In this document: positions 1-11,100 of the stretch, piece after piece | Layout of the letters: the number at the start of each line of letters is the position of its first letter | How positions within the stretch are numbered: position 1 is the first letter of the stretch | IMG/VR virus record: IMGVR_UViG_3300034375_002979 | Coordinates: 1 to 41,790 of that record | Source: a virus | Length of the DNA stretch: 41,790 bases | Strand: one strand, 5' to 3' | Position numbers and translations under genes: made by a program | The notes under the pieces: model-generated | Database searches by the model: none | Seen by the model: only the letters and a program-made list of their open reading frames with translations | Told to the model about the DNA's origin: nothing

Positions 1-493
1 GCCTACTATAATAGAGCCTACACCTACGCCTACTATAATAGAGCCTACACCTACGCCTACTATAATAGAGCCAACACCTACACCTACTATAATAGAGCCT
101 ACACCTACGCCTACTATAATAGAGCCTACACCTACGCCTACTATAATAGAGCCTACACCTACGCCTACTATAATAGAGCCAACACCTACACCTACTATAA
201 TAGAGCCAACACCTACACCTACGCCCGAGCCACCTACGCCCGAGCCACCGACTCCTGAGTTACCTGAAGAGGACCTCTACGGTCTGTTTGGATTAAGAAC
301 TAAACCCGGAGAAAAAGTAGGGGCGCTTGATTTCTATGACATAGGCGGGGAGAGCATTTTCCAAGACAGAAATAATTCAGAGGAAGAGGAAGACCCGCTT
401 GCATTCCTGTATTCTAATCTTGGAGATAGTGGTATAGTGCAGGACTATGATATTGAAGAACTTATTAGGTTCTTAGAGAGCCAACGAGGTTAA
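1..493 (+). CDS. C-terminal part of a proline/threonine-rich repeat protein (partial, cut by window start)
   Basis: An open frame runs from the window edge to a TAA at 491-493, with no start codon in view. The visible protein begins with eight copies of a nine-residue unit, PTIIEPTPT or a close variant, then a shorter PTPEP stretch. It ends in an acidic, apparently globular tail of about 80 residues that finishes IEELIRFLESQRG. The next gene starts two bases after the stop, so it belongs to the same late operon. Proline/threonine repeats of this kind usually form extended stalks or linkers in virion proteins. That role is inference. I do not recognise the family. Confidence 0.7.
   Translation, partial: PTIIEPTPTPTIIEPTPTPTIIEPTPTPTIIEPTPTPTIIEPTPTPTIIEPTPTPTIIEPTPTPTIIEPTPTPTPEPPTPEPPTPELPEEDLYGLFGLRTKPGEKVGALDFYDIGGESIFQDRNNSEEEEDPLAFLYSNLGDSGIVQDYDIEELIRFLESQRG
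2..217 (+). repeat. Eight tandem copies of an in-frame 27-bp repeat
   Basis: Units start at 2, 29, 56, 83, 110, 137, 164 and 191, each 27 bp with no spacer. They differ only at two third-of-unit sites (CCT/CCA and ACG/ACA). Each unit encodes PTIIEPTPT. The array may extend beyond the left edge of the window. Near identity at the DNA level points to recent expansion by slippage or recombination. Confidence 0.95.
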
Positions 494-494
494 C

Positions 495-2330
495 ATGGCA
501 GACGCCTATATCCCAAGATTTAGAACAGAGCGTGCGGTTGTACCGGGCACTTACGACCCTATGCGCAGGCCGGGCAGTAGCGGGCAGCGTTATTTTAGCG
601 ATATTACCTACGCTAACCCTAATATGGCTCCCAGAGTTTTTGATCCTAAAGCGGCTGGCTACGAAACACAGGTTGACTATGATGCTCGCTTTGATCGTTC
701 TATGGATGCTGCTACTGACGCTGCGCGTGATACTACAAGGCAGCAAGCTACTGGATTACAAGCACTTAACTTAGCTAACCCTGCTAGGCAACAGCGCCCT
801 GCTACTTTTTTACCGGCCGCCGAAACAGCCGGAGGTATGGCCACAGTAGAAGCAAACCAAACAACTGGGACACAAAGGTTCTACGATTTATTGCAGCAAC
901 TAACGCAAGGCGCACGGCAAAGACCGTATGGTACAGGTATTGCGAGCGATATGGGTACAACTGGCGGGACTACAGGTACAACAGGTACAACAGGAACAAC
1001 AGGTTTAATTACCGCACAAGATTATCAAGGCGGTCCTGATGCAACGTTTGCTTCTAGCGGCGACCCCCTTTTGGATGCGTACCGACAGGCGTTTTACGGT
1101 GCTAGAGAAGGCCAATACAGTACTAATGCGCTTACAGATAGCTTACAAGCATTAGCCGCACAAAACCCCAATATGGATGTGGTTGATTATCTGCTTAATT
1201 ATGGGATTGCTCCGGACGATCTGTATACTTCTGGCGCGGGTTCTGTTGCTTATGATGCGGTTGGGGAAGACTCTGTTCTTTATCAACAGCTTTATGGTGG
1301 TGGATACCGCAGAAACGGTGCCGAAGGTACATTTGATACAGGTAGAGTATACAAAGAAGCCTATAACAAAAATCCTGACGCTACCGTGTTTGATACTTCA
1401 CTGAATCAAGAAGTTGGTCTTTTCAGACAAGCGCCTCTTGGTGGGCTAAGCACATGGAACCCAAATAGAAACACGTACGAACTTTCTTACATCCCAAGTC
1501 TTGCAGAGGTTAGAGACCAATATGGGCTAGACACGGCCCTAAAAGCCTCTTTGGGTATGATACAAAACGCGGGTTACTACTCTACTGACTTTGACAAAGC
1601 CGCAGAAATCTTAGGCGTGCCAGTAGAAACAATCCGTGCCGAAGCGGAAAAACGCCCTGAGTATATTGTAACTAGTAAAGATGAAAATTTTGTACGGGTG
1701 TACACAGGCGACCCTGCTGATTTCGTACCGCAAAAAGAGGGTGAACAACTAGCTAGAAGGTATCTAGGCAATAACAAAGTGCAGTATTTTTCACCTACCC
1801 GTAATGTGTTCCAACAAGATACAGGCGACACAACCGACACAACCGACACAACCGACACAACCGACAGTAGTTTTAATTTAGCTGACCTGAATGTGGATGT
1901 TACGGACGGTATTTCTGAAGAAGAGACGCGACAAGTATATAACGCCTTACAAAGCGGTATTGTTACCCCCCAAGAAGTGGCAGAATACTACGACATCCCG
2001 TTAGATGTAGTACAGACGGCCTATAATGACCTGCAAAGCCAGAACTTTGCACAAGGTGGACTTGCTAGTGTAGCACCAAAAGGCATGTACTTAGGCGGAA
2101 GTACTGATGGTATGGCAGATAAAATTCCTGCCACGATAGACAACAGACAGCCCGCAGCGTTGAGCGATGGAGAGTTTGTAATCCCTGCTGACGTAGTTAG
2201 TCATTTGGGAAATGGTAATTCAGATGCCGGGGCTAAGCAGCTTTATGGCATGATGGACAGGATACGTAAGGCCCGTACGGGCACTACTCAACAGGGTAAG
2301 CAAATTAACCCTAATAAATTTTTAGCATGA
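495..2330 (+). CDS. Virion-associated protein with low-complexity linkers and a conserved marine-phage C-terminal segment
   Basis: The protein has 611 residues and starts at an ATG preceded by GAGG. It has two repeat linkers, a Gly/Thr tract at residues 154-170 and an Asp/Thr tract at about 445-456, which divide it into at least three blocks. The last 90 residues contain a Gly-rich motif followed by the pattern SDGEFVIPADVVSHLGNG, which I recall from many marine viral contigs. It sits in a late operon upstream of probable internal virion proteins, so a structural or ejection role is likely. There is no enzymatic motif. The function is unknown and the structural role is inferred from position. 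Confidence 0.8.
   Translation: MADAYIPRFRTERAVVPGTYDPMRRPGSSGQRYFSDITYANPNMAPRVFDPKAAGYETQVDYDARFDRSMDAATDAARDTTRQQATGLQALNLANPARQQRPATFLPAAETAGGMATVEANQTTGTQRFYDLLQQLTQGARQRPYGTGIASDMGTTGGTTGTTGTTGTTGLITAQDYQGGPDATFASSGDPLLDAYRQAFYGAREGQYSTNALTDSLQALAAQNPNMDVVDYLLNYGIAPDDLYTSGAGSVAYDAVGEDSVLYQQLYGGGYRRNGAEGTFDTGRVYKEAYNKNPDATVFDTSLNQEVGLFRQAPLGGLSTWNPNRNTYELSYIPSLAEVRDQYGLDTALKASLGMIQNAGYYSTDFDKAAEILGVPVETIRAEAEKRPEYIVTSKDENFVRVYTGDPADFVPQKEGEQLARRYLGNNKVQYFSPTRNVFQQDTGDTTDTTDTTDTTDSSFNLADLNVDVTDGISEEETRQVYNALQSGIVTPQEVAEYYDIPLDVVQTAYNDLQSQNFAQGGLASVAPKGMYLGGSTDGMADKIPATIDNRQPAALSDGEFVIPADVVSHLGNGNSDAGAKQLYGMMDRIRKARTGTTQQGKQINPNKFLA
954..1004 (+). repeat. In-frame Gly-Thr-Thr codon repeat
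   Basis: Repeats of GGTACAACA and close variants encode a Gly-Thr-Thr tract inside the 611-residue protein. It probably forms a flexible linker and is prone to length change. Confidence 0.9.
1827..1862 (+). repeat. Four exact copies of the 9-mer GACACAACC (Asp-Thr-Thr)
   Basis: Four perfect tandem 9-bp units encode (DTT)4 between the central and C-terminal blocks of the 611-residue protein. The exact identity suggests recent slippage. Confidence 0.95.
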
Positions 2331-2340
2331 GGAAAGAATC

Positions 2341-3147
2341 ATGGCTGATCCAATAGGCAGTCCCGCTAGTACCACAGAATCCTTAGCCGGTTGGTCCGCT
2401 CCTTATGTGACGGGCATGCTAGGTAAGGGCGAAGCTTTGTCCAATATGGGTTATCAGGCGTACACCGGGCCTTTAACTGCGGGGCAATCTGATCTTCAGA
2501 CTAAAGCCTTCCAAGGACTTGCTGGTATTAACGTGCCTACTAGTAATATGGGGGCTATTGGCGCAGGAGGTAGTTTTACTTCTGGCACTACGGCACAAGA
2601 CTACATGTCTCCTTATATAAATGCCGCGCTAGAGCCACAGATAACAGAAGCTCAGCGCCAAGCCGAAATACAGCGGGTGCAAAATGCGAGCAGGCTAGGT
2701 AAAGCCGGGGCTTATGGTGGATCACGCCAAGCTATTATGGAGTCAGAAGGACAGCGCAACTTGCTTAGAAACCTTGCCGATATATATGGTACAGGTATGC
2801 AGCAGGCGTACACTCAGGGTATGGGGCAGTTTAACGAAGAAGCGCGCCGACAAATGGAAGCTCAAGACTTAACTAACCGTTACGGTCTGCAAGCTTTGAC
2901 CGCACAACAACTGGGTGGTGGGATACAGCGAGATATAGAACAACAAGGTATTGCCTCAGACTATGCGCAGTTTCAAGAAGAGCGAGACTTCCCATACAAG
3001 CAAGTTCAATATCAACAGTCGTTACTCCAAGACCTGCCTATTAGCGCAGCTCAAACTGAGTATATCGGGCAAAGCGAGCTTTCAGAGCTTCTGGGCTACG
3101 GCGGTACGTTAGCAAAGCTAGCCAAAGAACTCGGTATAATAGACTAG
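2341..3147 (+). CDS. Probable internal virion protein of unknown function (268 aa)
   Basis: The protein starts at an ATG with GAGGAAAG upstream, ten bases after the previous stop. It is rich in Gln, Gly and Ala. A long predicted helical middle (about residues 95-235) has many RQ and QAQ steps, and the end is LAKLAKELGIID. There is no signal peptide or transmembrane segment. Its place between two other late genes and ahead of the giant 2359-residue protein suggests a DNA-ejection or internal core component. That is inference from synteny, since I see no diagnostic motif. Confidence 0.75.
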   Translation: MADPIGSPASTTESLAGWSAPYVTGMLGKGEALSNMGYQAYTGPLTAGQSDLQTKAFQGLAGINVPTSNMGAIGAGGSFTSGTTAQDYMSPYINAALEPQITEAQRQAEIQRVQNASRLGKAGAYGGSRQAIMESEGQRNLLRNLADIYGTGMQQAYTQGMGQFNEEARRQMEAQDLTNRYGLQALTAQQLGGGIQRDIEQQGIASDYAQFQEERDFPYKQVQYQQSLLQDLPISAAQTEYIGQSELSELLGYGGTLAKLAKELGIID

Positions 3148-3167
3148 TAACCAAAGAGATTAAGACC

Positions 3168-5147
3168 ATGATACCTACCGGCGGAATCGGACAACAGCTA
3201 GACCAACTAAAAGGCTTGAGTATTCAAGAGCTTATGCAACGACAGAGTGTAGACCCTCAGTTGGTGTACGCCCTTGCTCTGCAAGAAAAGCAGAAGATGG
3301 AAGCTGCAAAAGAGCGCCAAGCTGCGATGGGCATGGAAACGTCTCAAGGCACTGAGATTGAAAAAATGGAAGCTGACTTAGCTTCGCGTAGAGCACCCGG
3401 AGTACAAATAGCGGCGCAGCGTAGTATGCCCCAGCCCCAGATGTCGCAAGGGATAGTTGGCGTTCCTGCACCTAACATGGGTGCGATTGGTCGTGCGCAA
3501 GGTGGGATTATTGGGTATGCAAAAGGTGGTATGCCTGAAGTAGGTGCTAAGTCTAAAGGCCCTATTCCTCAGATGTCGCCAGAAGAAAATGCTATGGTTC
3601 TTAAGTATTTAGAAGGGCTTAAGAAGTTCGACTACTACGACAAGAACCCAGACAAAGTAAGTCCAGAAGGCAGACAAGCACTAGAGCAAGACCGTCGCAC
3701 GTTTGAAGCGCAGTTCCCGAACTCGTTTAGACAAAAAGTAAACCAAATGATGTACGGCCCAAGCAAAGGTATGGCTATGGGCGGTGAAGTTAAAGGTTAT
3801 GCAGGTCCTGACGGTTCTTTGGTTGGCTCTGATGAATACTTAATTGAAGGTCAACCCGTATCTAAAGAAGAGTACGACGCTTATTTAGCTGCCTTAGATG
3901 AATATAACGCGCTTAGCCCAAACGAAAAAGCAATGGTGGATCAAAGAAACCGCCTAGACGCTCGTATGGCCCAAGAAAAAGAACCTGAAATAAAATTTTA
4001 TACCGGCCCAAACGGGGAACGACTCACAGAAGACGACGTTCGTATGATGATGCGTAGGGGCGAAGTCGGAGAAACCTTTACTCGTACTGATAATGAAATG
4101 CGTCGTCAAAGAGCAGAGGCGGCAAGAAGAGAAGAAGCTGAAAGACAACGTAGAATAGAAGAAGATGGGCCAAGGCAAAATGCCGCAGAAGCGGCTCTCA
4201 CTGCCCTTAGCGAGCCTTTTAGTGCTGCGGGTCGTGGTATAGCCAGTGGCGTTAATACTATAGGCAGTGGTATTAACAAAGGTTTAACTGCACTTACAGA
4301 AGAAATTATTCCTGAAGTGGGGCAATATCTTACCGATAGAACCCGAGAAGGTATTACTGCCCTTCAAAATCGTGTTGCGGAGCAAGAAAGACAACGTGCT
4401 TTTAATGCTGAGCAAGCACAAGCAGATGCTATAGGCATGCGTCCTCCCACAAGAGAACAAGCGCTTCGAGAACTTTTACAGCCCCTTATGGATAGAAAGC
4501 AATCCGTAGATAACGCAATGACTGATATTGCGGGTGCTGGCGCGGGGCAAGGACAAAGCACTGTTCAAACTCAAGGTGCGGGACAGTTGCAAGGTAAAAC
4601 ACCACCACCTCCACCAGAAGAAGGCGGTATCCGAAGCGCGTTAACTAAAGCAAAGCCAGTAGCAAGTAAGATTGCTGGAGTTCTTGAAGTGTTGGGCCGT
4701 GGAGCTGGTGCATCTAAAGGCTTTGAAGGCGCTAAAATAGTTGAGGAAAGCCGCAAGCTAAGCGAAGCACAAGCTGACCGTGAGGCAAGATTAGCCGAGC
4801 AAAAGGCACTTTTGGAAGCACGTAAAGAAGAGCTTGATGCCAGAAACGCTGTTGCGATGAACATGAGCGCAGCGGAATACGCGGCTCAACTAACTGATGA
4901 TGCAATAATGATGTCTGATGAGTTTGCAGCGATAGAGGAACGGCTAAAAGACGAAGCTGGATTCTTTATGAACGCTGATGAAAAAGAAAGCATTAGGCGT
5001 AAGCTGGCCGAAGCGATAAAGACAATCCGACAAAGAAAATTGTCTGAGTACCAGAGCTACTTAAAAGGAAACCTACCCGGCGTTAGTGGGCAGGGGGGTG
5101 TTGAAGGAGCAGGAGAGCGTATAATAGAGTCCGCTGACTTTTTCTAA
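3168..5147 (+). CDS. Probable internal virion protein with Gly-rich 'YAKGG' motifs (659 aa)
   Basis: The ATG lies about 20 bases after the previous gene. The N-terminal 60 residues are Gln/Met-rich and helical. Two Gly-rich motifs follow, one near residue 110-125 (GGIIGYAKGG) and one near 200-215 (GMAMGGEVKGYAG), a type I associate with marine phage virion proteins. The middle (about residues 300-345) is strongly charged and probably coiled coil (RRQRAEAARREEAERQRR). The C-terminal third is helical again after a PPPPPEE spacer. There is no enzymatic motif. A structural or ejection role is inferred from position. Confidence 0.75.
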   Translation: MIPTGGIGQQLDQLKGLSIQELMQRQSVDPQLVYALALQEKQKMEAAKERQAAMGMETSQGTEIEKMEADLASRRAPGVQIAAQRSMPQPQMSQGIVGVPAPNMGAIGRAQGGIIGYAKGGMPEVGAKSKGPIPQMSPEENAMVLKYLEGLKKFDYYDKNPDKVSPEGRQALEQDRRTFEAQFPNSFRQKVNQMMYGPSKGMAMGGEVKGYAGPDGSLVGSDEYLIEGQPVSKEEYDAYLAALDEYNALSPNEKAMVDQRNRLDARMAQEKEPEIKFYTGPNGERLTEDDVRMMMRRGEVGETFTRTDNEMRRQRAEAARREEAERQRRIEEDGPRQNAAEAALTALSEPFSAAGRGIASGVNTIGSGINKGLTALTEEIIPEVGQYLTDRTREGITALQNRVAEQERQRAFNAEQAQADAIGMRPPTREQALRELLQPLMDRKQSVDNAMTDIAGAGAGQGQSTVQTQGAGQLQGKTPPPPPEEGGIRSALTKAKPVASKIAGVLEVLGRGAGASKGFEGAKIVEESRKLSEAQADREARLAEQKALLEARKEELDARNAVAMNMSAAEYAAQLTDDAIMMSDEFAAIEERLKDEAGFFMNADEKESIRRKLAEAIKTIRQRKLSEYQSYLKGNLPGVSGQGGVEGAGERIIESADFF

Positions 5148-5159
5148 GAGGTTTAACTA

Positions 5160-8100
5160 ATGCCCGTAGTAAGAATGCCGGACGGCCAACTTGTACGTTT
5201 CCCCGAAGGGACTTCAAAAGAAGCTATACGAAGTGCTATACAGAGCAAGTATCCGGGTTTTGGGAAACCTTCTTTGGGCACAATCGCGGACCGAGCGTTG
5301 GGTAGGGGCGTCCAAAACTTAGAAGCTACCCTGAAGGATGAGTTACCTGCCTATCTTGCTTCTATAATTGGGCAAGATGAGTATGCCAAAGAACAGTTGG
5401 CTGAAGCTGAACAGCGAAGAGCCGCTGCGGCAGAGCAATACCCCACACAATACGGTAGTTTCAAAGACGTAGAGTCTATTGGCGACGTTGGCGGTTTTAT
5501 AGCAGAAAAGTTTGCTGAGAACGTGCCTATACTGGCTGGTTTAGGTGGAGCTGCTATTACTGGTGCTGTTGCTGCGCCTTTTGTCGGGGTTGGTGCCGCT
5601 ACGGGGGCAACGCTTGCGGGCGCGTTAGGCTCTTACTCTCTTATGGCTCCAGAGTCTTTTGCTGGTATATATGCAGAGACCGGAAAGATCGAACCCGCCG
5701 CCGCTTCTATAGCTGGCGCCGTTAACTCTGCACTTGAGCTTGTCGCACCCGTTCAGTTAGTACGAAGCTTCTCCCCTAGCATGCGCAGCGCTGTTGTTGC
5801 CGCCGCACTTAAAAAATCAGGTATGGCCCCAACTCTAGCAGTTAATGCTGCAAAAGGTGTGGTTAAAGGTGCAGCTACAGAAGGTCTTACCGAGGGTGCG
5901 CAAGAGTCAGTTAACATTGCTGCCGAAAACTTTGTATCTGAAAACCCTGAAATATTCACCGAAGAAAACATTAGCCGAGTGTTGGAATCTACGGTAGCTG
6001 GCGCTGCTGTTGGTGTGCCTCTTGGTTTTACGGGCGGGGTAGGTAGAGGTTTTACGCAGAGAGCAGAAGCTAGAAGGTTAGAAGAAGAACAAGCCGCTGC
6101 TCAGATTCCTGAAGAAGTAGCTATAGAAGAGCCAGTAGTAGCCGAGCAGGCTGCACCTGAAGCCCCTGCAACCGTAATCCCTACTGATAAAGCCGCACTT
6201 AACAAGTGGGGCATGGCTATGCTGGGTATTTCACCCAATGCAAAAATACTGCGCCCCGATGGACCCTTGGCGGGCAAAGACCTTACTGACCCAGCACAAG
6301 CTGCTGAAGTAAAAACAGCACTCGAGGAGTATTTAAAAACCGCCAAGAACGAAAAAATAATCAGCAAAGTAAAAGCGGTACTTAGAGACTTAGAACCTAC
6401 TGGTACTTTCGCTGCTGAGCCTACGGTTGCCCCTGCTGCCCCTGCTGCCCCTGTACTTGATGAAGACATTCCTGAGCCTGTGGTTGTCAAGAAAGAAGCG
6501 GCAAAGCCTGTTGCTCCAGAAGTAGCGGAAGAACCTGCTATAGACGAAGAGCTGGCAACAAGAGGTTTCCAAAAAGCAGAGGCTCAAGACGAAACTATTG
6601 TAGGCGAAGACATCCCCGAAGATAGACCGTTGTGGTCTAAAGACTTGCTTGGTTTCCTCACTGACGAGTATGAGTTTACTGAGGCAGAGCTTGCGCAGGT
6701 ACAGAACTTCTCCGAACCCGAGATGCGTGATTTCTTAGCGGAAGTTGAAGCACGAGATAACTTAGTATTTGACGGTCCTCTTGTTGAAGAAGAGATGATA
6801 GTACCTCAAGAACCTCCTGCCGCTCAGCCCGTTGAAACCGCAGTAGCACCAGAAGACGACGGTGTGGGCCGAGTTAAAGACCCTGAGCAAGCGAAAATAG
6901 TTTTTGAAGAGCTTGGTGTTAACGAAGAAGAATCCTTTAACTTAACTGACGAAGGCTTCGATACTTTGGTGCGCACAGCACAGGCACAGCGAGCAGAGAA
7001 AACAGCGGCGCCTAAGGAAAAGACCCTAGAAGACTTGTTTGCAGAACGTGATGAAACCTTCGCTAAGCAACGAGCAGAGTTGGACGCACGTAAAGAACAA
7101 TTAAACAAAGAAGCACAAGAGCGGGCGCAAATAGAGCTAGATAGAATTAGAGCTGCTGCCCCCGTTGCAAAGAAAGCTGCGCCTGCTGCTAAGAAAAAAC
7201 CCCCTGCGGTTAAGAAGTTTGGGGAAGACAAGCTGGCCTTTAGGAATAAGCCAATGCCTAACAAGGCATACCAAGAGCTAGCTGCGTTAAAAGCAGCTAC
7301 GTCCCCACAAGAAGAAGCTACGGACGGACGCCAAGTTCTTGCTAATTACTTGCACGCCTACTCAACTCCTGAAGGCGCTATAGCCGCTATCGCTGCTGAG
7401 TCTAATGTTGACTACACAGAAATAGAAAATAAGAAACTCGCAGCAACCGTAGTGGACGCACAAAAAGCTGGTGCGTACATAAATAAGAACATGGACGAGT
7501 CCGTAAAAGACGCGTTTAAAAAGAACGTAGATTTTGTAACAAAAGAGTTAGCTTCCGTACAACGCAGGAACGCTAAACAAAAAACAAATGCTGAAATAAG
7601 CAAAATAAGCGAGCTTGGGCGTAGCAAAACAGAGAAAGACCTTAGCCAAGCTGTAAACAAAGATGCGCTAAAGGTTGATCGCAAGCTAAAAAGAAAAAAG
7701 AAAAAGCTGGTCGGTGAAACCCCTGAGCAGATAGCCAAGCGAATAGACAAAGAGCGTAGAGACGCGGAAGCTGAGTCCCTTGCTGAATTTTCATTAGAGG
7801 CAGAACAAGAAGGTACTCTTGGTTACGTTGCGGCGATTATAAAAAATGCTCAAGGCATAGCTGAGAAAACAGAAGAAGAGTTAGGCCCACAGTCACGGAG
7901 CAATGAGTGGGTGAAGTTTATTGCTAGCCTACCGAAGACTAAACAAAAAACTTTCTTGGACAGCTACACACGCATATCTAAAGAGAACCCTAACTTAATA
8001 CCTGAGTCTGTTCGGGCACGCGTTGTTGCCGAAAACAAAAAAATTCTTTCCCAGAAGGACCAAAAGCGCCTAGTAAAGTTTGAGGAGAAGTTCTTACTCA

Positions 8101-11100
8101 AGACTCCTAAATACCAAGGCCCTGAGCTTGACCAGTTTGTAAAGCTAGACTTAGCTAATAATGACTTACAAACCGCTCTTGATATGGTTGCTAAAGGAAG
8201 GAATGCACGCGGCGCGGATAAAAACATCACTGCGCTTATACAAAAAATAAGGTCTAAAGTGGTTGGCACTAAAGTAGCTTTAGACGGCCCCGGTATAAAA
8301 GCGGCAAACCTAGACCCCCTACGCTCAGAAGCTTTGGAAGTTCAGGCAGGAGTAGAAGGTAAGAGTGCTGTTGAGGCGGCTAAGTTTATTGCCAAAAATG
8401 CTCCAACCAAAGATATGCAAGTATTGGCGGCAGCAATACAAAACAAACTTAGTGCGTACGAAAAAGCTGGTATGCCTGTAGATTTTAAGGTGATCCATTT
8501 AGGCGATAGCATTCCCGCAGATATGCAGAGTGCCAGAGGATTTCAACAAACTCAGATAAAGCGAGATAAAGGTAAGCCTGTAACTGTGGACCTGTCTGTA
8601 AGAGTGAATGGGGCTGATGTAACTGGCAAAGTTGGCACGTCGTATGAAGCAGTGACTCACGAGTTATTCCACGCCGTAACTACGCTACAAATATTCAATG
8701 TGGGAGAACTTAACGACGCTAGAACAAACCAAGCTACGGCTGATCTCCTAGATGTTACCAACTTTGTGATTGAACAGTATAACGCAAAGGTAAGAAACAA
8801 AGAAAAATTGTTGCCTATAGAAAAAGCTATATCTAAAAACCAAAACAACTTCTTAGATAATACTCGGGAGTTTGTTACGTGGGCTATGACAAATCCGGGG
8901 GCCTCAGAATACTTAGAGTCTATACCCTATAAAAAAGGCAACGCGTTTACCGCTTTTGTGCGAGCTATACGCAAGATGATTGGTCTGCCTGATTCAGCGG
9001 ATTCAAACACCGCTCTTTCTGAAACCATACGTATAACTGAAGTCTTGCTGGGTAAAAAAGCAGTTGCCGCAGCTATGCGAAAAGTACAAGCAGTAGAAGG
9101 TGCAGGTTACTCCGCTACTACCTTACCCAACATGGCTAGCGGTGCATACATACCCGGGCTTAACACCATAGTGCTCAGCACTAGGACTGGGTTAAACGAG
9201 CACACCTTACTGCACGAGTCTGGGCACGCGGCACTTGCACAAATACTAAATAACCGTGACCACCCTATCACTAAGAAGTTCATTGCGTTCTTCGAAGAAG
9301 TCAAAACCCGATTAGGGGAAGCTTACGGTGGATCAGACATACAAGAGTTTGCTGCTGAGTTCGTGGGTAACGGAGAGTTCCAAGCGCTACTGAAGCAGAT
9401 TAAACCCCCTAAAGGCGACAGTTTGTGGACGCGTATAATCCAGACTATCGCTGAGTTCTTTGGGTTGCGTAAAGCCGACACTGCTTATGACACCACGCTT
9501 AAGTTCTTAAACGACCTTCTGGATGTATCTCAAGGTATAGAGCCTACGCTTGCAGACACTTTGTATTTGGGCAATGGCGATGTTAACCAAGTGTTAGGTG
9601 AAGTAAGCGATAACATAGCGTCTCGTAATGTTGATGCGGCTTTAGACAAATTATCTAGAGTGAAAGACGATAAGGCTAGAGTATGGGCGTTGGGCACTGC
9701 CAGCCTTAGTAACCTGCAAAATATGTTTGGTGAGACCTCACCTAGATATAAGAACAAAAACCCGTTGCCCATCGGTAGGCTGTTACGAGCTATTGAAAAG
9801 AAGCGCGGCGAGGTTAACACAGAGATAGACAAGACTAGTAAGAACATACGGTCTATGACTAAAGCGGAGCGGGAAGCAACGCCTGCGCAAAGAAAAGCAT
9901 TTAATGACCTTGCTATTGACGGGCGTCTCCTCGGCATAGATATTTTTAAGCCCGCTCCTAAAGGAGCCAAGGCTAAGGCTGACTACCAGAAACTCATGAA
10001 TAGGTATAAAAACCTACCCAAGGGTCTGCAAGAAGCGTATAAAACTTTGCGTGAAGAGCTAGATAGGTATTTAAAAGAATACGTAGAGCTTATTAACGAA
10101 GTCCTTCCTTCAACAGCAGCGTCTAACCTACTAAAAGACTTCGCTACGCTAGAGGGTGTTGCTGCATACGTACCGTTTGGGCGTGACGGAGAGTATTGGT
10201 TCCGCTATAGAGACCCTGAAAACTTAGATGCTGAGGGAAACCCTAAAGAAACTCCTATGGCAGCAGAGTCACCCAGAAAGCGGGAGATGGCGGTAGCTGC
10301 GCTAAAAGCTAAGCATGGGGCGAACTTTGAAGTCCAAGTCTACGACAACATTTCTTCTATGCGTGTACCCAAGGGACTGCCCGAAGGCCAGTTTGTCACC
10401 AAGCTTGTGGGTGAACTTCGCAACAATAATGTAGATGAGAAGATAGTCGAGCAGATATACCAACAGTATGTCTCTATGTTCCCAGAGAACTCTATAATCC
10501 AGCAGTTCAAGAAGTCAAAGAATCTGCCGGGTATGGACCGAGACGTAATTACAGGCTACTCGAATGTTGCTATAAAGTGGGCAAATAAAATTGCCAACAC
10601 CCGCTATAACCCTGAAATAGAAACAGCAATTACCGAGATTGGTAGAGTTGCAAAGGAGTATCACGGCGGCGATAAAAACATTACGGCTGCTGCAAAAGGC
10701 TTACAGATGCAGGAAGATTTCTTCCTAAATCCAAGGGTTTCTCCTTGGGCATCTAGCCTTACTTTCGCCAGTTACTTTGAATACATACTTGGTAGTGTGT
10801 CGTCCGCTGTAGTTAACTTAACCGGCTTAGTGTTCATGGTTACCCCTATGCTGGGCGCACGGACCACTTACCCTAAAGCGCTTAGTGCATTACAAGCCGC
10901 AGGTGTAACGGCGACTCAAGATTGGGGCACTACAGCTAAGTACAAAAAGATGCACGACGAACTTGATAGCCGTGGGTTGTTAAAGCATACGCTAGCACGC
11001 GAAGCACTTGAAAGAGGTAAGACCAAAGGCAAGGACTTTAACGGAGTGTTTTATCGTACTGTTGACTTCCTCTCTACTCCTTTTGCGGCTAGTGAACGCT

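Noticed and set aside
2-217. CRISPR-like array at the left edge
   Set aside because: The 27-bp units are directly adjacent with no spacers and are read in frame as PTIIEPTPT.
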